In this document: in pieces, positions 56,458 through 64,000 of the stretch
How positions within the stretch are numbered: the stretch's first letter is position 1
Layout: each line of letters starts with the position of its first letter
Source of the DNA: Acinetobacter vivianii
GTDB lineage: Bacteria; Pseudomonadota; Gammaproteobacteria; Pseudomonadales; Moraxellaceae
DNA: 64,000 nt
Direction: 5' to 3'
NCBI RefSeq assembly: GCF_014635885.1
Contig: NZ_BMDR01000002.1
Coordinates: forward strand, 248,001-312,000
Program-made: the position numbers and the translations under genes
Notes under the pieces: model-generated
Database searches by the model: none
What the model was told of the DNA's origin: nothing
Seen by the model: only the letters and a program-made list of their open reading frames with translations

Positions 56458-57342
56458 TTAGCCAAAATCATGCTGTAAGAGGATTTCGAGAAACTCGGCT
56501 GAAATATTGGAAAGCTCGAAATCCTTTTTATAGACAATGCCGATTGCCTGAGGCAATTTTCCATCTTCAATCTCAATCAAGACATTATGTTCCTTGTCGA
56601 TAAAGTTTTGAAAATGGCGCGGAATGGCACTAACCCCCATATCAAGTGCAACAAAGCTGGAGAGGGAACTGATCTGATGGCATTCGACTTTTAAATCCAA
56701 AGTCAGATGGTTTTTAAGACAGTTTTCTTCAATCAGGTGCCGCACAATCGAGGGGTGCTGTAAAGTTACAAAAGGATTGGCACACAGTTGTTTCCAACTG
56801 ATTGAATCTGCACTTGCCAGTGGATGTGTTTTGGGGAGCAAGGCAAGAAAGTCTTCTTCAAATAACGGCTTAAATTCCAGTTGATCATTGCGTGGTGGTT
56901 CAAAGCAAATGCCAATTTCAAAAATACCATCCTGTACATTTTCTAGGACTTTTTCATTGGGAATATCATGAATGGAAAAGCTGATATTGGGATGTTTGGC
57001 TAAAAAGCTATGGATCACCTGCGGCAAAATCGCATGCGTGACAAAGGGCATCGAAGCAATATTGAGTGTGCCGCGATTCAGTTTAAAACGTTGTTTAACG
57101 TCCTTTTCCATATCTTCCCAATTTGCCAGTAATTTCTTGGCATAAGGAATCAGCGATTTGCCTTCCTGTGTCAGTTCAACGCGACGCGTGTTGCGTTTAA
57201 ACAGTTTGCCACCCAGTTCTTCTTCCAGTGATTTGATACTCAAACTTAAAGCAGACTGGCTGAGATGCAATTCAGCAGAGGCATTTGCATAATTCAGAGT
57301 ACGGGTCAAAGCCAGAAATGCCTTGAGTTGCTTTAAAGTCAT
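56458..57342 (-). CDS. LysR-family regulator of the ketone-body locus
   Basis: This 294-residue LysR protein has its helix-turn-helix at residues 1-60 (LKQLKAFLALTRTLNYANASAELHLS, then QSALSLSIKSLEEELGG), followed by an effector domain. It is upstream of the CoA-transferase genes in the same direction and divergent from the GntP-type permease across 499 bp. Both sides are thus reachable, making it the probable activator for both. The effector may be a ketone body; that is inference. Confidence 0.88.
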   Translation of the reverse strand: MTLKQLKAFLALTRTLNYANASAELHLSQSALSLSIKSLEEELGGKLFKRNTRRVELTQEGKSLIPYAKKLLANWEDMEKDVKQRFKLNRGTLNIASMPFVTHAILPQVIHSFLAKHPNISFSIHDIPNEKVLENVQDGIFEIGICFEPPRNDQLEFKPLFEEDFLALLPKTHPLASADSISWKQLCANPFVTLQHPSIVRHLIEENCLKNHLTLDLKVECHQISSLSSFVALDMGVSAIPRHFQNFIDKEHNVLIEIEDGKLPQAIGIVYKKDFELSNISAEFLEILLQHDFG

Positions 57343-57841
57343 GGTGGAAGACCTATGCGGAAAGTTTTTGATTTATATGGTGTAATTTATAAAAAAAACC
57401 GCACCTTGTGACTGGCATTTTTGTTAATTTGGTATTACATAGCAAGCTGTTTATTTAAAATAAGTCGTCGTCAGATTATTGCTTAATTCTCTCTAAATAT
57501 CGAAAAATGAATTTTAAAATAAAGATCTAAATATACTTTTATGGGATTGATGAGTATTTTTGAATAGTTAATTTGTTTTATTAATCAATTAAATTTATTA
57601 CAGTGTATTTTATTATATTATTGATTTTTAATCATAATTTAAATTATTTATTTTGTTTTAATGATGTTGTTTTTTATGATTTTAATGCTATTTTAAAATA
57701 CGTTTTTAGTGCGCGTCTTTGTTGTGATTTATGTGCTGCAGTAGGCAGTATTAAAATTTTTATGGTTAGGATAACCACCACAGTATAAAAAAAATATTTG
57801 GTTGACCCTGACATATATTCTTGAAAATGGAGTAAAAGAAT
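57343..57841. other. Divergent intergenic region of LysR and GntP-type permease
   Basis: This 499 bp region is strongly A+T-rich, especially 57540-57700. A 61-codon frame at 57603-57788 begins with GTG and encodes only low-complexity hydrophobic residues, so it is not called. A GGAG ribosome-binding site lies before the permease ATG. LysR operators are expected here. Confidence 0.5.
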
Positions 57842-59266
57842 ATGTGGGACTTATTTGTCATTCTGCTGTCTTTAGGCTTGTTGATGTACACCGCCTATCG
57901 TGGCTTTTCCGTGATTTTGATGGCGCCGTTGTGCGCGTTGTTGGCGGTTTTTCTGATTAACCCCGCCAATGTGCTGCCGTTTTATTCAGGCGTTTTTATG
58001 CCGAAAATGGTCAATTTTATCAAAGATTATTTTCTGGTGTTCTTACTGGGCGCGATCTTTGGCAAAGTGGTGGAAATGTCGGGGATTGCCGAGTCCATTG
58101 CCCGTACCATTGTGAACTGGATTGGTGCTAAAAAAGCCATTTTAACTGTAGTTTTACTCGGTGCAATTCTGACGTATAGCGGTGTTAGCCTATTTGTCGC
58201 CGTATTTGCGATTTATCCATTTGCCAATCAGTTGTTTCAACAGGCCAATATTCCAAAACGTTTAATTCCGGGCACGATTGCCTTAGGCGCATTTACATTC
58301 ACCATGGATGCACTGCCGGGTACACCACAAATTCAGAACGTGATTCCAACCACATTTTTTGGCACCAATATTTATGCAGCGCCGTTTCTCGGTGTGATTG
58401 GAGCGATCTTCGTCTTGGGTATGGGGCTACTCTATCTGGAGTCACGTCGTAAAGCTGCGGCGCGTGCAGGCGAGGGTTACGCGGGATTTGCTGCTGAGGA
58501 TAAAGTCACGTCAGCGACTGCCGATGTTGAGGCATCAACGCCGACGCATGGTTCAGCATTACGTCAATGTATGGCCTTTGTTCCGTTGATTCTGGTTGCA
58601 GTCATGAACCGTTATCTGTCTACGGCAATTAAAGAATGGTATCCGAATGGTTTTGATTTTAACGCAATTGGTTTAGCGAATTACAGCGTGGATGTGGCAA
58701 AAACAGGCGCAATCTGGGCAGTTGGTTTGGCTTTGATTGTCGGAATTATTGCCGCGATCTTGTTTGATTATCAGCGCGTGGTGACCAACTTTAAAGAAGG
58801 TGTAAATGCCAGTATTGGTGGGTCATTGCTGGCAGTGATGAATACCGCTTCTGAATATGGTTTCGGTGCGATCATTGCGGCATTGCCGGGCTTTGCTTTG
58901 ATCAGTCATGCACTTGGTACAACCTTTACTAATCCGTTGGTGAATGGTGCGGTAACGACGACTGTGCTGGCAGGGATTACAGGTTCGGCTTCTGGCGGGA
59001 TGAGTATTGCCCTGAGTGCGATGGCAGAGACCTATAACGCTGCCATTGTGGCTGCGGGCATTCCACCCGAAGTAATGCATCGTGTGGTAGCGATGGCGTC
59101 AGGTGGTATGGATACGCTTCCACATAATGGTGCCGTGATTACCTTACTCGCGGTGACAGGCCTAACCCATAAACAATCCTATAAAGATATTTTTGCAGTG
59201 ACCGTGATTAAGACCTTAGCGGTATTTGTGGTGATTGCTGCATTTACATGGTTCGATATTGTCTAA
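57842..59266 (+). CDS. GntP-family permease (probable 3-hydroxybutyrate)
   Basis: This 474-residue protein with about 12-13 helices belongs to the GntP gluconate/organic-acid permease family. Marked segments are FTMDALPGTPQIQNVIPTTFFG near residues 154-175 and the C-terminal GSASGGMSIALSAM, then ASGGMDTLPHNGAVITLL near 420. It is followed by a 3-hydroxybutyrate dehydrogenase 72 bp downstream, the usual pairing of hydroxybutyrate permease and enzyme. The substrate is therefore probably D-3-hydroxybutyrate; this rests on context. Confidence 0.88.
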   Translation: MWDLFVILLSLGLLMYTAYRGFSVILMAPLCALLAVFLINPANVLPFYSGVFMPKMVNFIKDYFLVFLLGAIFGKVVEMSGIAESIARTIVNWIGAKKAILTVVLLGAILTYSGVSLFVAVFAIYPFANQLFQQANIPKRLIPGTIALGAFTFTMDALPGTPQIQNVIPTTFFGTNIYAAPFLGVIGAIFVLGMGLLYLESRRKAAARAGEGYAGFAAEDKVTSATADVEASTPTHGSALRQCMAFVPLILVAVMNRYLSTAIKEWYPNGFDFNAIGLANYSVDVAKTGAIWAVGLALIVGIIAAILFDYQRVVTNFKEGVNASIGGSLLAVMNTASEYGFGAIIAALPGFALISHALGTTFTNPLVNGAVTTTVLAGITGSASGGMSIALSAMAETYNAAIVAAGIPPEVMHRVVAMASGGMDTLPHNGAVITLLAVTGLTHKQSYKDIFAVTVIKTLAVFVVIAAFTWFDIV

Positions 59267-59338
59267 GACGAATTTTAATTTGAGCTTGCCCATATTGATT
59301 GGCGAGCAATACAGATCATTAAGAACAGGAGTAGTACC

Positions 59339-60124
59339 GTGACTCAACAACTCGAAGCCAAAGTGGCATTTATTACCGGTTCAGCCAGTGGCATTGGTTT
59401 AGAAATTGCGAAAAAATTTGCTCAGGAGGGCGCAAAAGTAGTGATTTCTGATGTTAATGCCGAGAAATGTCAGCAAGCGGTTGAGCAGTTAAACCAGCAA
59501 GGTTTTGAAGCCTTATCTGCTCCATGTGATGTGACCGATGAGCAGGCGTATAAAGCGGCAATTGATTTGACCATGCAAAGCTTTGGTCGTCTGGATATCC
59601 TGATCAATAATGCGGGTTTTCAGCATGTTGCGGCAATTGAAGATTTCTCAACTGATATTTATCAGAAACTGGTTCAGGTGATGCTGACAGGGTCATTTAT
59701 CGGGATTAAACATGCGTTTCCGATTATGAAAGCGCAAAAATATGGTCGGATTATCAATATGTCTTCGATCAATGGCTTGATTGGCTTTGCTGGTAAGGCG
59801 GGTTATAACAGTGCCAAGCATGGGGTGATTGGCTTAACCAAAGTGGCAGCTTTGGAATGTGCGCGTGACGGGATTACCGTGAATGCATTATGCCCAGGTT
59901 ATGTCGATACGCCGTTGGTACGTGGGCAAATTTCGGACTTGGCAAAAACCCGAAATGTGAGTCTGGAAAGTGCTTTGGAAGATGTAATTTTAGCGATGGT
60001 GCCACAGAAGCGTTTACTCAGCGTGGAGGAAATTGCTGATTATGCGATTTTCCTTGCCAGCAGCAAAGGCGCAGGAATCACAGGGCAGGCTGTGGTGATG
60101 GATGGTGGTTATACCGCACAGTAA
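59339..60124 (+). CDS. bdhA: 3-hydroxybutyrate dehydrogenase
   Basis: This 261-residue short-chain dehydrogenase starts with GTG after AGGAG. Cofactor motif TGSASGIGLEIA is at residues 14-25, NNAGFQH near 90, catalytic Ser in NMSSINGLIG near 140, and YNSAK near 155. The length and CPGYVDTPLVRGQI segment fit D-3-hydroxybutyrate dehydrogenase, which makes acetoacetate with NAD. The neighbouring permease, CoA-transferase and carrier support this. Other SDR substrates cannot be excluded on sequence alone. Confidence 0.9.
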   Translation: MTQQLEAKVAFITGSASGIGLEIAKKFAQEGAKVVISDVNAEKCQQAVEQLNQQGFEALSAPCDVTDEQAYKAAIDLTMQSFGRLDILINNAGFQHVAAIEDFSTDIYQKLVQVMLTGSFIGIKHAFPIMKAQKYGRIINMSSINGLIGFAGKAGYNSAKHGVIGLTKVAALECARDGITVNALCPGYVDTPLVRGQISDLAKTRNVSLESALEDVILAMVPQKRLLSVEEIADYAIFLASSKGAGITGQAVVMDGGYTAQ

Positions 60125-60140
60125 TCCGTTAATCTGATTG

Positions 60141-60169
60141 AATAAGCCGCTCCATTGGGCGGCTTTATT
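60141..60169 (+). terminator. Terminator of the permease-dehydrogenase operon
   Basis: AATAAGCCGC pairs with GCGGCTTTATT around a 7-base loop, ending in T-rich sequence. Confidence 0.85.
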
Positions 60170-60252
60170 CTTTATATAGCTGATTATATTCGAGCGCGCT
60201 ACTTTCGCCGTCTGATTATTGCTACACTTTTTTATTTTTAGGCGGATGTGTG

Positions 60253-61272
60253 ATGTCTTTTGATCTTAAAGTCAGTTTAAAACAAAGGGCTGAACCGTCT
60301 GCACAGCAGAAAAAGCTGAATCGTCTGATTGATCAAATAGAACAGCAAAAAATCAGTCTTGCTACATGGCAAAATGCCCAAGCCGAGATTCAACAACACA
60401 CACGGCAAAAGCTAATGCCTGTATACAGTGAACTGCATGAAATCCTGTTTCAGCAATTAGATCAGCTTTGGAATTTGTTGCAGCAGCATGAGTTTTCCAA
60501 AGCCGATATACAGCAACTGGATGAAAAAATTGCCCAGCTTGCTCAGTTGTTAAAGCGTTCCAAAATGTTGAAGGATGAACAGTTAACGCTGGTCAAGCAG
60601 ATTGATACTTTTTATCAGCAACATGCCCAGCAATCGCTTAAAAAGAATAAGAAAGTACAGTCAATAAGATTTGAACAAGATGAAAATTCTGAAAAGGGTG
60701 CAGCAATAGAACAAGATGATTTTGAGCAATATGCGGCCGAGCAGCAACAGGCACGTGAACAGGCCAAACAACTTCGACAACAGCAAAAACGTGAACAAGC
60801 TGAGCAAATGGCTGCGCAGTCGCTGAAAACGGTGTATTTAAAAATTGCTGCCATGATTCATCCCGATCGAGAGCAAGACGAAACCAAGAAAGAGGAAAAA
60901 ACGGAGTTATTCCAGCAGGCGAGTCAGGCTTATGAACAGCAGGATTTGTTTTATTTACTGAAACTCCAATTACAGCTTGAACAGAATAAAGGTGTTGGGG
61001 CTAAAGAGTTATCGGCAGAGCAAGTAAAGTTTTATAAATTGGCTTTGGATGCGCAAAGTCAGCAGCTTGAAAGTCAAATTGAAGAGATTTTAGATTCTTT
61101 TCAGTTGGCGAAAAAAGTAAAGGCTGAGCATCTGCATATTAGTGATGTGTATAAAGCGATAGATGCGGATTGTGCTGAGTTAAAGCAGCAGTTGAAGTGG
61201 GAAAAAGAGCGTTTAAAGCATATGAAAAAGGTGAGTGGGGTGGAGATGTTGTTAGGGCATGGGGGGCTTTGA
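60253..61272 (+). CDS. J-domain-like protein (molecular chaperone co-factor type)
   Basis: I start at the ATG at 60253, giving 339 residues; a GTG one codon earlier is possible. The N-terminal 190 residues are Gln/Lys/Glu-rich coiled coil. A J-domain-like segment with the HPD triad (KIAAMIHPDREQDETKKEE) lies near residues 197-215, followed by FQQASQAYEQQDLFYLLKLQ. Usual DnaJ has the J-domain at the N-terminus, so this order is unusual. HPD activates the ATPase of DnaK partners. No zinc-finger is present. The role and client are unknown. Confidence 0.75.
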   Translation: MSFDLKVSLKQRAEPSAQQKKLNRLIDQIEQQKISLATWQNAQAEIQQHTRQKLMPVYSELHEILFQQLDQLWNLLQQHEFSKADIQQLDEKIAQLAQLLKRSKMLKDEQLTLVKQIDTFYQQHAQQSLKKNKKVQSIRFEQDENSEKGAAIEQDDFEQYAAEQQQAREQAKQLRQQQKREQAEQMAAQSLKTVYLKIAAMIHPDREQDETKKEEKTELFQQASQAYEQQDLFYLLKLQLQLEQNKGVGAKELSAEQVKFYKLALDAQSQQLESQIEEILDSFQLAKKVKAEHLHISDVYKAIDADCAELKQQLKWEKERLKHMKKVSGVEMLLGHGGL

Positions 61273-61280
61273 TGTATTGA

Positions 61281-61303
61281 ACCCTGTTTGCCAAGGACAG
61301 GGT
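61281..61303 (+). terminator. Weak hairpin after the J-domain-like gene
   Basis: ACCCTGT (61281-61287) pairs with ACAGGGT (61297-61303). No T-run follows at once; a T5 lies about 8 bases later. Confidence 0.45.
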
Positions 61304-61382
61304 AACGATACTTTTTGCTATCATTAATAAGAGTCAGCAGTTGTAGGCGTTTTTTGATCAGCTAGATCAAGTTTTTTGTTAG

Positions 61383-62306
61383 CTATTCCGAAAGGAATGT
61401 GAACAGAAGCGATGCTATATCTGCTGTTTTTTCTAAATGGGTAACTTGATCATCAAAGAAAATATGAGGATTTAATATTTCTAAAACTCTACGTTTTTCA
61501 ATGCCGCCTAAGAAAAATGCTTCGTTTATTGTATCTATTCCCCATGCTCTTAAAGAGTTTATGACCCTTTTATGGGCAGGTGCATTTCTTGCTGTAACAA
61601 TTGAAAGCCTTAATCTACTTTTATAATCAGAATTTTGAGACTGATATTTAATTTCTTCTTTTTGTAAAGTTGAAAGTTCTTTCAATAATTTATGTAAAGG
61701 ACCAATATTTGCAGGTTGATTAGCTAAATTTTCTTCATTTTCAATAAATGCTGAAAGCCCACTTTCTTTATAGACTTGTTCTGAGGAATCATCTGCTATG
61801 ACACCATCAAAGTCGAAAGCGATTCGTAATTCTTCATCGTGTTCGATATCAAAGATATTGCCTTTTAGAATTAAGCCAGCGGGGTAACCAGCGGTAATTG
61901 CTTGGTTTACATCAGTCTCATTAGCAGACAAAAATAAACTAATATTCAGAGCATCAATATATTTATGAGGCGTTCTACCTTGTAAAAAAATTGCTCTTTT
62001 TATATTTAAACCATAATGCTCGATAGAGTTCATAACCCGTAAACCAGTGTTTGGGTCATTTCTAGAAAGTAAAATAACTTCTACAAATGGCTTATCTTTA
62101 GGAAAAATACTATTTAAACTTAGAAGGCGTTGAATAAAAGGGAATGCAACGCCTAGGTCTAGAATCACATTTTCATTTTTATGCTGGTATTCTCGGTATA
62201 CAAGTTCACCTTTTGTTCTAAATACTTCATCGGATTCTTCTAAGTTAAATAGGGCACTTGAAGCTAAACCGATAACGAGTTTTTGTTCCAAATCATATCC
62301 ACTCAT
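61383..62306 (-). CDS. Cytosolic 5'-nucleotidase I-like protein (PF06189 type)
   Basis: This 307-residue protein matches the cN-I 5'-nucleotidase pattern. FVEVILLSRNDPNTGLRVMN is near residue 74, the HAD-like nucleophile AFDFDGVIADDSSEQ near 163, IVTARNAPAHKRVIN near 236, and the metal-binding HIFFDDQ near 281. cN-I enzymes dephosphorylate nucleoside monophosphates. It overlaps the upstream membrane-protein gene by 4 bp (ATGA), so they are coupled. The module is much more A+T-rich than valS next door. Its role with a membrane partner is unknown. Confidence 0.85.
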   Translation of the reverse strand: MSGYDLEQKLVIGLASSALFNLEESDEVFRTKGELVYREYQHKNENVILDLGVAFPFIQRLLSLNSIFPKDKPFVEVILLSRNDPNTGLRVMNSIEHYGLNIKRAIFLQGRTPHKYIDALNISLFLSANETDVNQAITAGYPAGLILKGNIFDIEHDEELRIAFDFDGVIADDSSEQVYKESGLSAFIENEENLANQPANIGPLHKLLKELSTLQKEEIKYQSQNSDYKSRLRLSIVTARNAPAHKRVINSLRAWGIDTINEAFFLGGIEKRRVLEILNPHIFFDDQVTHLEKTADIASLLFTFLSE

Positions 62307-63268
62307 TGAATTACTCCTTTAGCTTCAATTTTTTTACCATTAATTGATAGTTCAATATTAATGGGTTGATTATCATTTAATTTTTCTAAGTCTTTGATGT
62401 GAATATTTAGTGGGTTTTCAGTATTACCAAGTGAATTAGTCGATGAGAAATATATTTCTTGCTTAGCTGATTCTTTGTGTGTTGGAAAACCTCGTAAATA
62501 ATTTTCATTCAAATTTTTATCTTCTAACCATTTATTTGGGAGCCATAGCGTAGAAATAAATAATAGTCCCCACGTTATCATGAAAAAACGCCCAACGCGA
62601 ATCGGAATTTTGCTTACGGAAGGTTTATTTAATATTAGTTCTCTACTATAAATTACTTTTAAAAAAGTAAAGTAATTTATAATTTTTTGATTTAAGATTG
62701 AATGCCAGAAATTATTTATTTTAGCTCTACAGCTATCATTTTTTATGTTTCTATCTAATTGTTTTATAACATCATTATTTATTTCTGATTGTTCGGTAGA
62801 GAAAAGTTGATAAAACTCTGTTAGATTATTATCTATAGCAATATTTTTTTCATCTTTTTTATAAAATGTTAAGAGATGCTGTTCTATAGTTTCTAATTTT
62901 TTCTCCCAAAATTCTTGCCAATATTTAGCTCCAGCTGCAACAGCAGTCTGAGAGTATGCAACGTAAAATCCTACCGAGCAAAGAATTAGATGGACGTATG
63001 GGACAGTATTGCTTGAATAAATTAAGCATGCAAATAATACACCCTGAAATATCATAAAAAAATTATTTCTTTGAACTAATTGTCCAATTTCTAAGTTTCT
63101 TGTTGCTATAGTAATTTCATAAACACTTTTTAACCGGCTCAGATGTTCTTCATCTTTAGATTTCTCAAATGGATTATTTTCACCCTCAATTACAATATTA
63201 TTGTTAACAGTTCTATTATCATTATTATTAACATTTTTGGTAAAAAAGTCTTGGAAAAAATCTTTCAT
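62303..63268 (-). CDS. RipA-like membrane protein of unknown function
   Basis: This 321-residue protein has an Asn-rich N-terminus (residues 11-35), then YEITIATRNLEIGQLVQRNN near 50-69. A helix pair follows at about 70-86 and 91-108, a helical middle, a third helix near 227-244, and a polar tail. The EIxxATRNxEI...QRxN segment before the helix pair recalls the RipA family of octameric membrane proteins; I make this match from memory. It is coupled to the 5'-nucleotidase gene. No clear ribosome-binding site precedes the ATG, and a terminator hairpin lies just 11 bp upstream. Confidence 0.65.
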   Translation of the reverse strand: MKDFFQDFFTKNVNNNDNRTVNNNIVIEGENNPFEKSKDEEHLSRLKSVYEITIATRNLEIGQLVQRNNFFMIFQGVLFACLIYSSNTVPYVHLILCSVGFYVAYSQTAVAAGAKYWQEFWEKKLETIEQHLLTFYKKDEKNIAIDNNLTEFYQLFSTEQSEINNDVIKQLDRNIKNDSCRAKINNFWHSILNQKIINYFTFLKVIYSRELILNKPSVSKIPIRVGRFFMITWGLLFISTLWLPNKWLEDKNLNENYLRGFPTHKESAKQEIYFSSTNSLGNTENPLNIHIKDLEKLNDNQPINIELSINGKKIEAKGVIQ

Positions 63269-63278
63269 GCATTTAAAT

Positions 63279-63306
63279 ATAAAGGGCTAAATAATTAGCC
63301 CTTTAT
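63279..63306 (-). terminator. Terminator of valS
   Basis: ATAAAGGGCTA (63279-63289) pairs with TAGCCCTTTAT (63296-63306) between valS and the RipA-like gene, with a T-rich run on the minus strand. Confidence 0.8.
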
Positions 63307-63336
63307 ATTACATATTAATTATAAGATTACAATACT

Positions 63337-64000
63337 TTACAAAGCAGCAATTTGCTCCATACTTTGCTTAATTTTCGCTAACTGATCAGCAAACTCAGCC
63401 AATTTCACTTTTTCACCTTCAACAACCGCTGCTGGTGCTTTCGCTACGAAACCTTCGTTTGAAAGTTTATTGGCAATTTGATCATGTTGCTTTTGAACTT
63501 TATCCAAGTCCTTCTGCAAACGACCCAATTCAGCTTTAGGATCAATCAAGCCTTTCATTGGTACAAATACAGATGCATGGCCCACAACACTTGAAGATGA
63601 AAGCGGTGGTTCTTCGCCTTGTGCCAAGAAAGTAATACTTTCAACTTTCGCCAATGCTTTAAATAACGCTTCGATACGCGTGATTTGCTCATGTTCAGCA
63701 TCAGAAGTGTTTTGCAACAATACTGGCAATAAACGTGCATTACCTAAGCCCATTTCACCACGGATATTACGTACCGCACCAATCAGGCCTTGTAACCACT
63801 GCATATCTGCTTCAGCTTGATCATTCACTTTTGCTTGATCAGGAACAGGGTATTGCGCAGTCATAATCGTTGCGCCGCCTTTGCCTAACATCGGCGCAAG
63901 CGTTTGCCAGATTTCTTCAGTCAAATACGGCATCAATGGATGAGCCAAACGTAAAGATGCTTCCATTACTGCAAGTAATACACGGCGAACTTCGGCTTTA
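63337..64000 (-). CDS. valS: Valyl-tRNA synthetase, C-terminal part (cut by window end)
   Basis: The frame is open to the window edge. The visible residues include the anticodon-binding domain opening (MEASLRLAHPLMPYLTEEIWQTL) and, from about 120 residues on, the C-terminal coiled coil (LGRLQKDLDKVQKQHDQIANKL). VKMxxLxD...IRGEMGL is replaced by AVRNIRGEMGLGNARLLP here. The class-I catalytic domain lies outside the window. The family is firm. Confidence 0.96.
   Translation of the reverse strand, partial: KAEVRRVLLAVMEASLRLAHPLMPYLTEEIWQTLAPMLGKGGATIMTAQYPVPDQAKVNDQAEADMQWLQGLIGAVRNIRGEMGLGNARLLPVLLQNTSDAEHEQITRIEALFKALAKVESITFLAQGEEPPLSSSSVVGHASVFVPMKGLIDPKAELGRLQKDLDKVQKQHDQIANKLSNEGFVAKAPAAVVEGEKVKLAEFADQLAKIKQSMEQIAAL

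Noticed and set aside
57603..57788. 61-codon hydrophobic frame before the GntP-type permease
   Set aside because: It begins with GTG in extremely A+T-rich sequence and the residues are low complexity.

Overview
The window looks like an Acinetobacter chromosome outside the A. baumannii core. The clearest markers are an AtfA-like wax ester synthase, a DcaP-like porin, the pmrCAB operon, and the gatCAB / mreBCD-maf-rng pair of divergent operons. Moderate A+T content and gene style agree. I cannot name the species. Almost everything is ordinary chromosomal sequence. There is no CRISPR array, no intact insertion sequence and no prophage. One tRNA gene (Arg, anticodon CCT) was found.

Layout. 1-2.5 kb: 3' end of an M13 peptidase gene, a split chromate transporter and a divergent LysR regulator. 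2.5-5.4 kb: four small exported proteins of unknown function, the last interrupted by an in-frame stop. 5.5-7.1 kb: a COG3687-type metal-dependent hydrolase and a divergent TetR regulator, lying between gatB and a decayed copy of the gatB 3' end. 7.2-15.4 kb: gatCAB (-) and mreBCD-maf-rng (+), then a small protein. 15.4-23.3 kb: wax synthase, cysH, thrH, two tandem FadL-like porins and a coniferyl-type aldehyde dehydrogenase. 24.1-26.9 kb: a CitMHS citrate transporter, a decayed porin gene and a PAP2 phosphatase.

27-31.4 kb: a probable Fur-controlled heme/iron locus (TonB receptor, HmuY-like lipoprotein, divergent exported protein). 31.4-40.7 kb: tRNA-Arg, aroP, orphan prpF, ispA, a YjbR-like gene, a stomatin/NfeD pair, a patatin-like lipoprotein, an acyltransferase and an MFS carrier. 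41-48 kb: DcaP-like porin, then pmrC-pmrA-pmrB (lipid A phosphoethanolamine, polymyxin resistance), followed by a kinase-like gene and a PAP2 gene. 48.2-53.1 kb: glutamate/aspartate ABC importer and an ammonium channel with a candidate sigma-54 promoter.

53.4-60.1 kb: a ketone-body locus. It has a short-chain fatty acid carrier, CoA-transferase A and B subunits, a LysR regulator, a GntP-type permease and 3-hydroxybutyrate dehydrogenase. Together these would import 3-hydroxybutyrate and acetoacetate and activate them to acetoacetyl-CoA. 60.2-64 kb: a J-domain-like protein, then a two-gene, very A+T-rich cassette (RipA-like membrane protein plus cN-I-type 5'-nucleotidase) placed just beyond the valS terminator. 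This cassette is the best candidate for an undescribed system, but its function is unknown and the idea is inference only.
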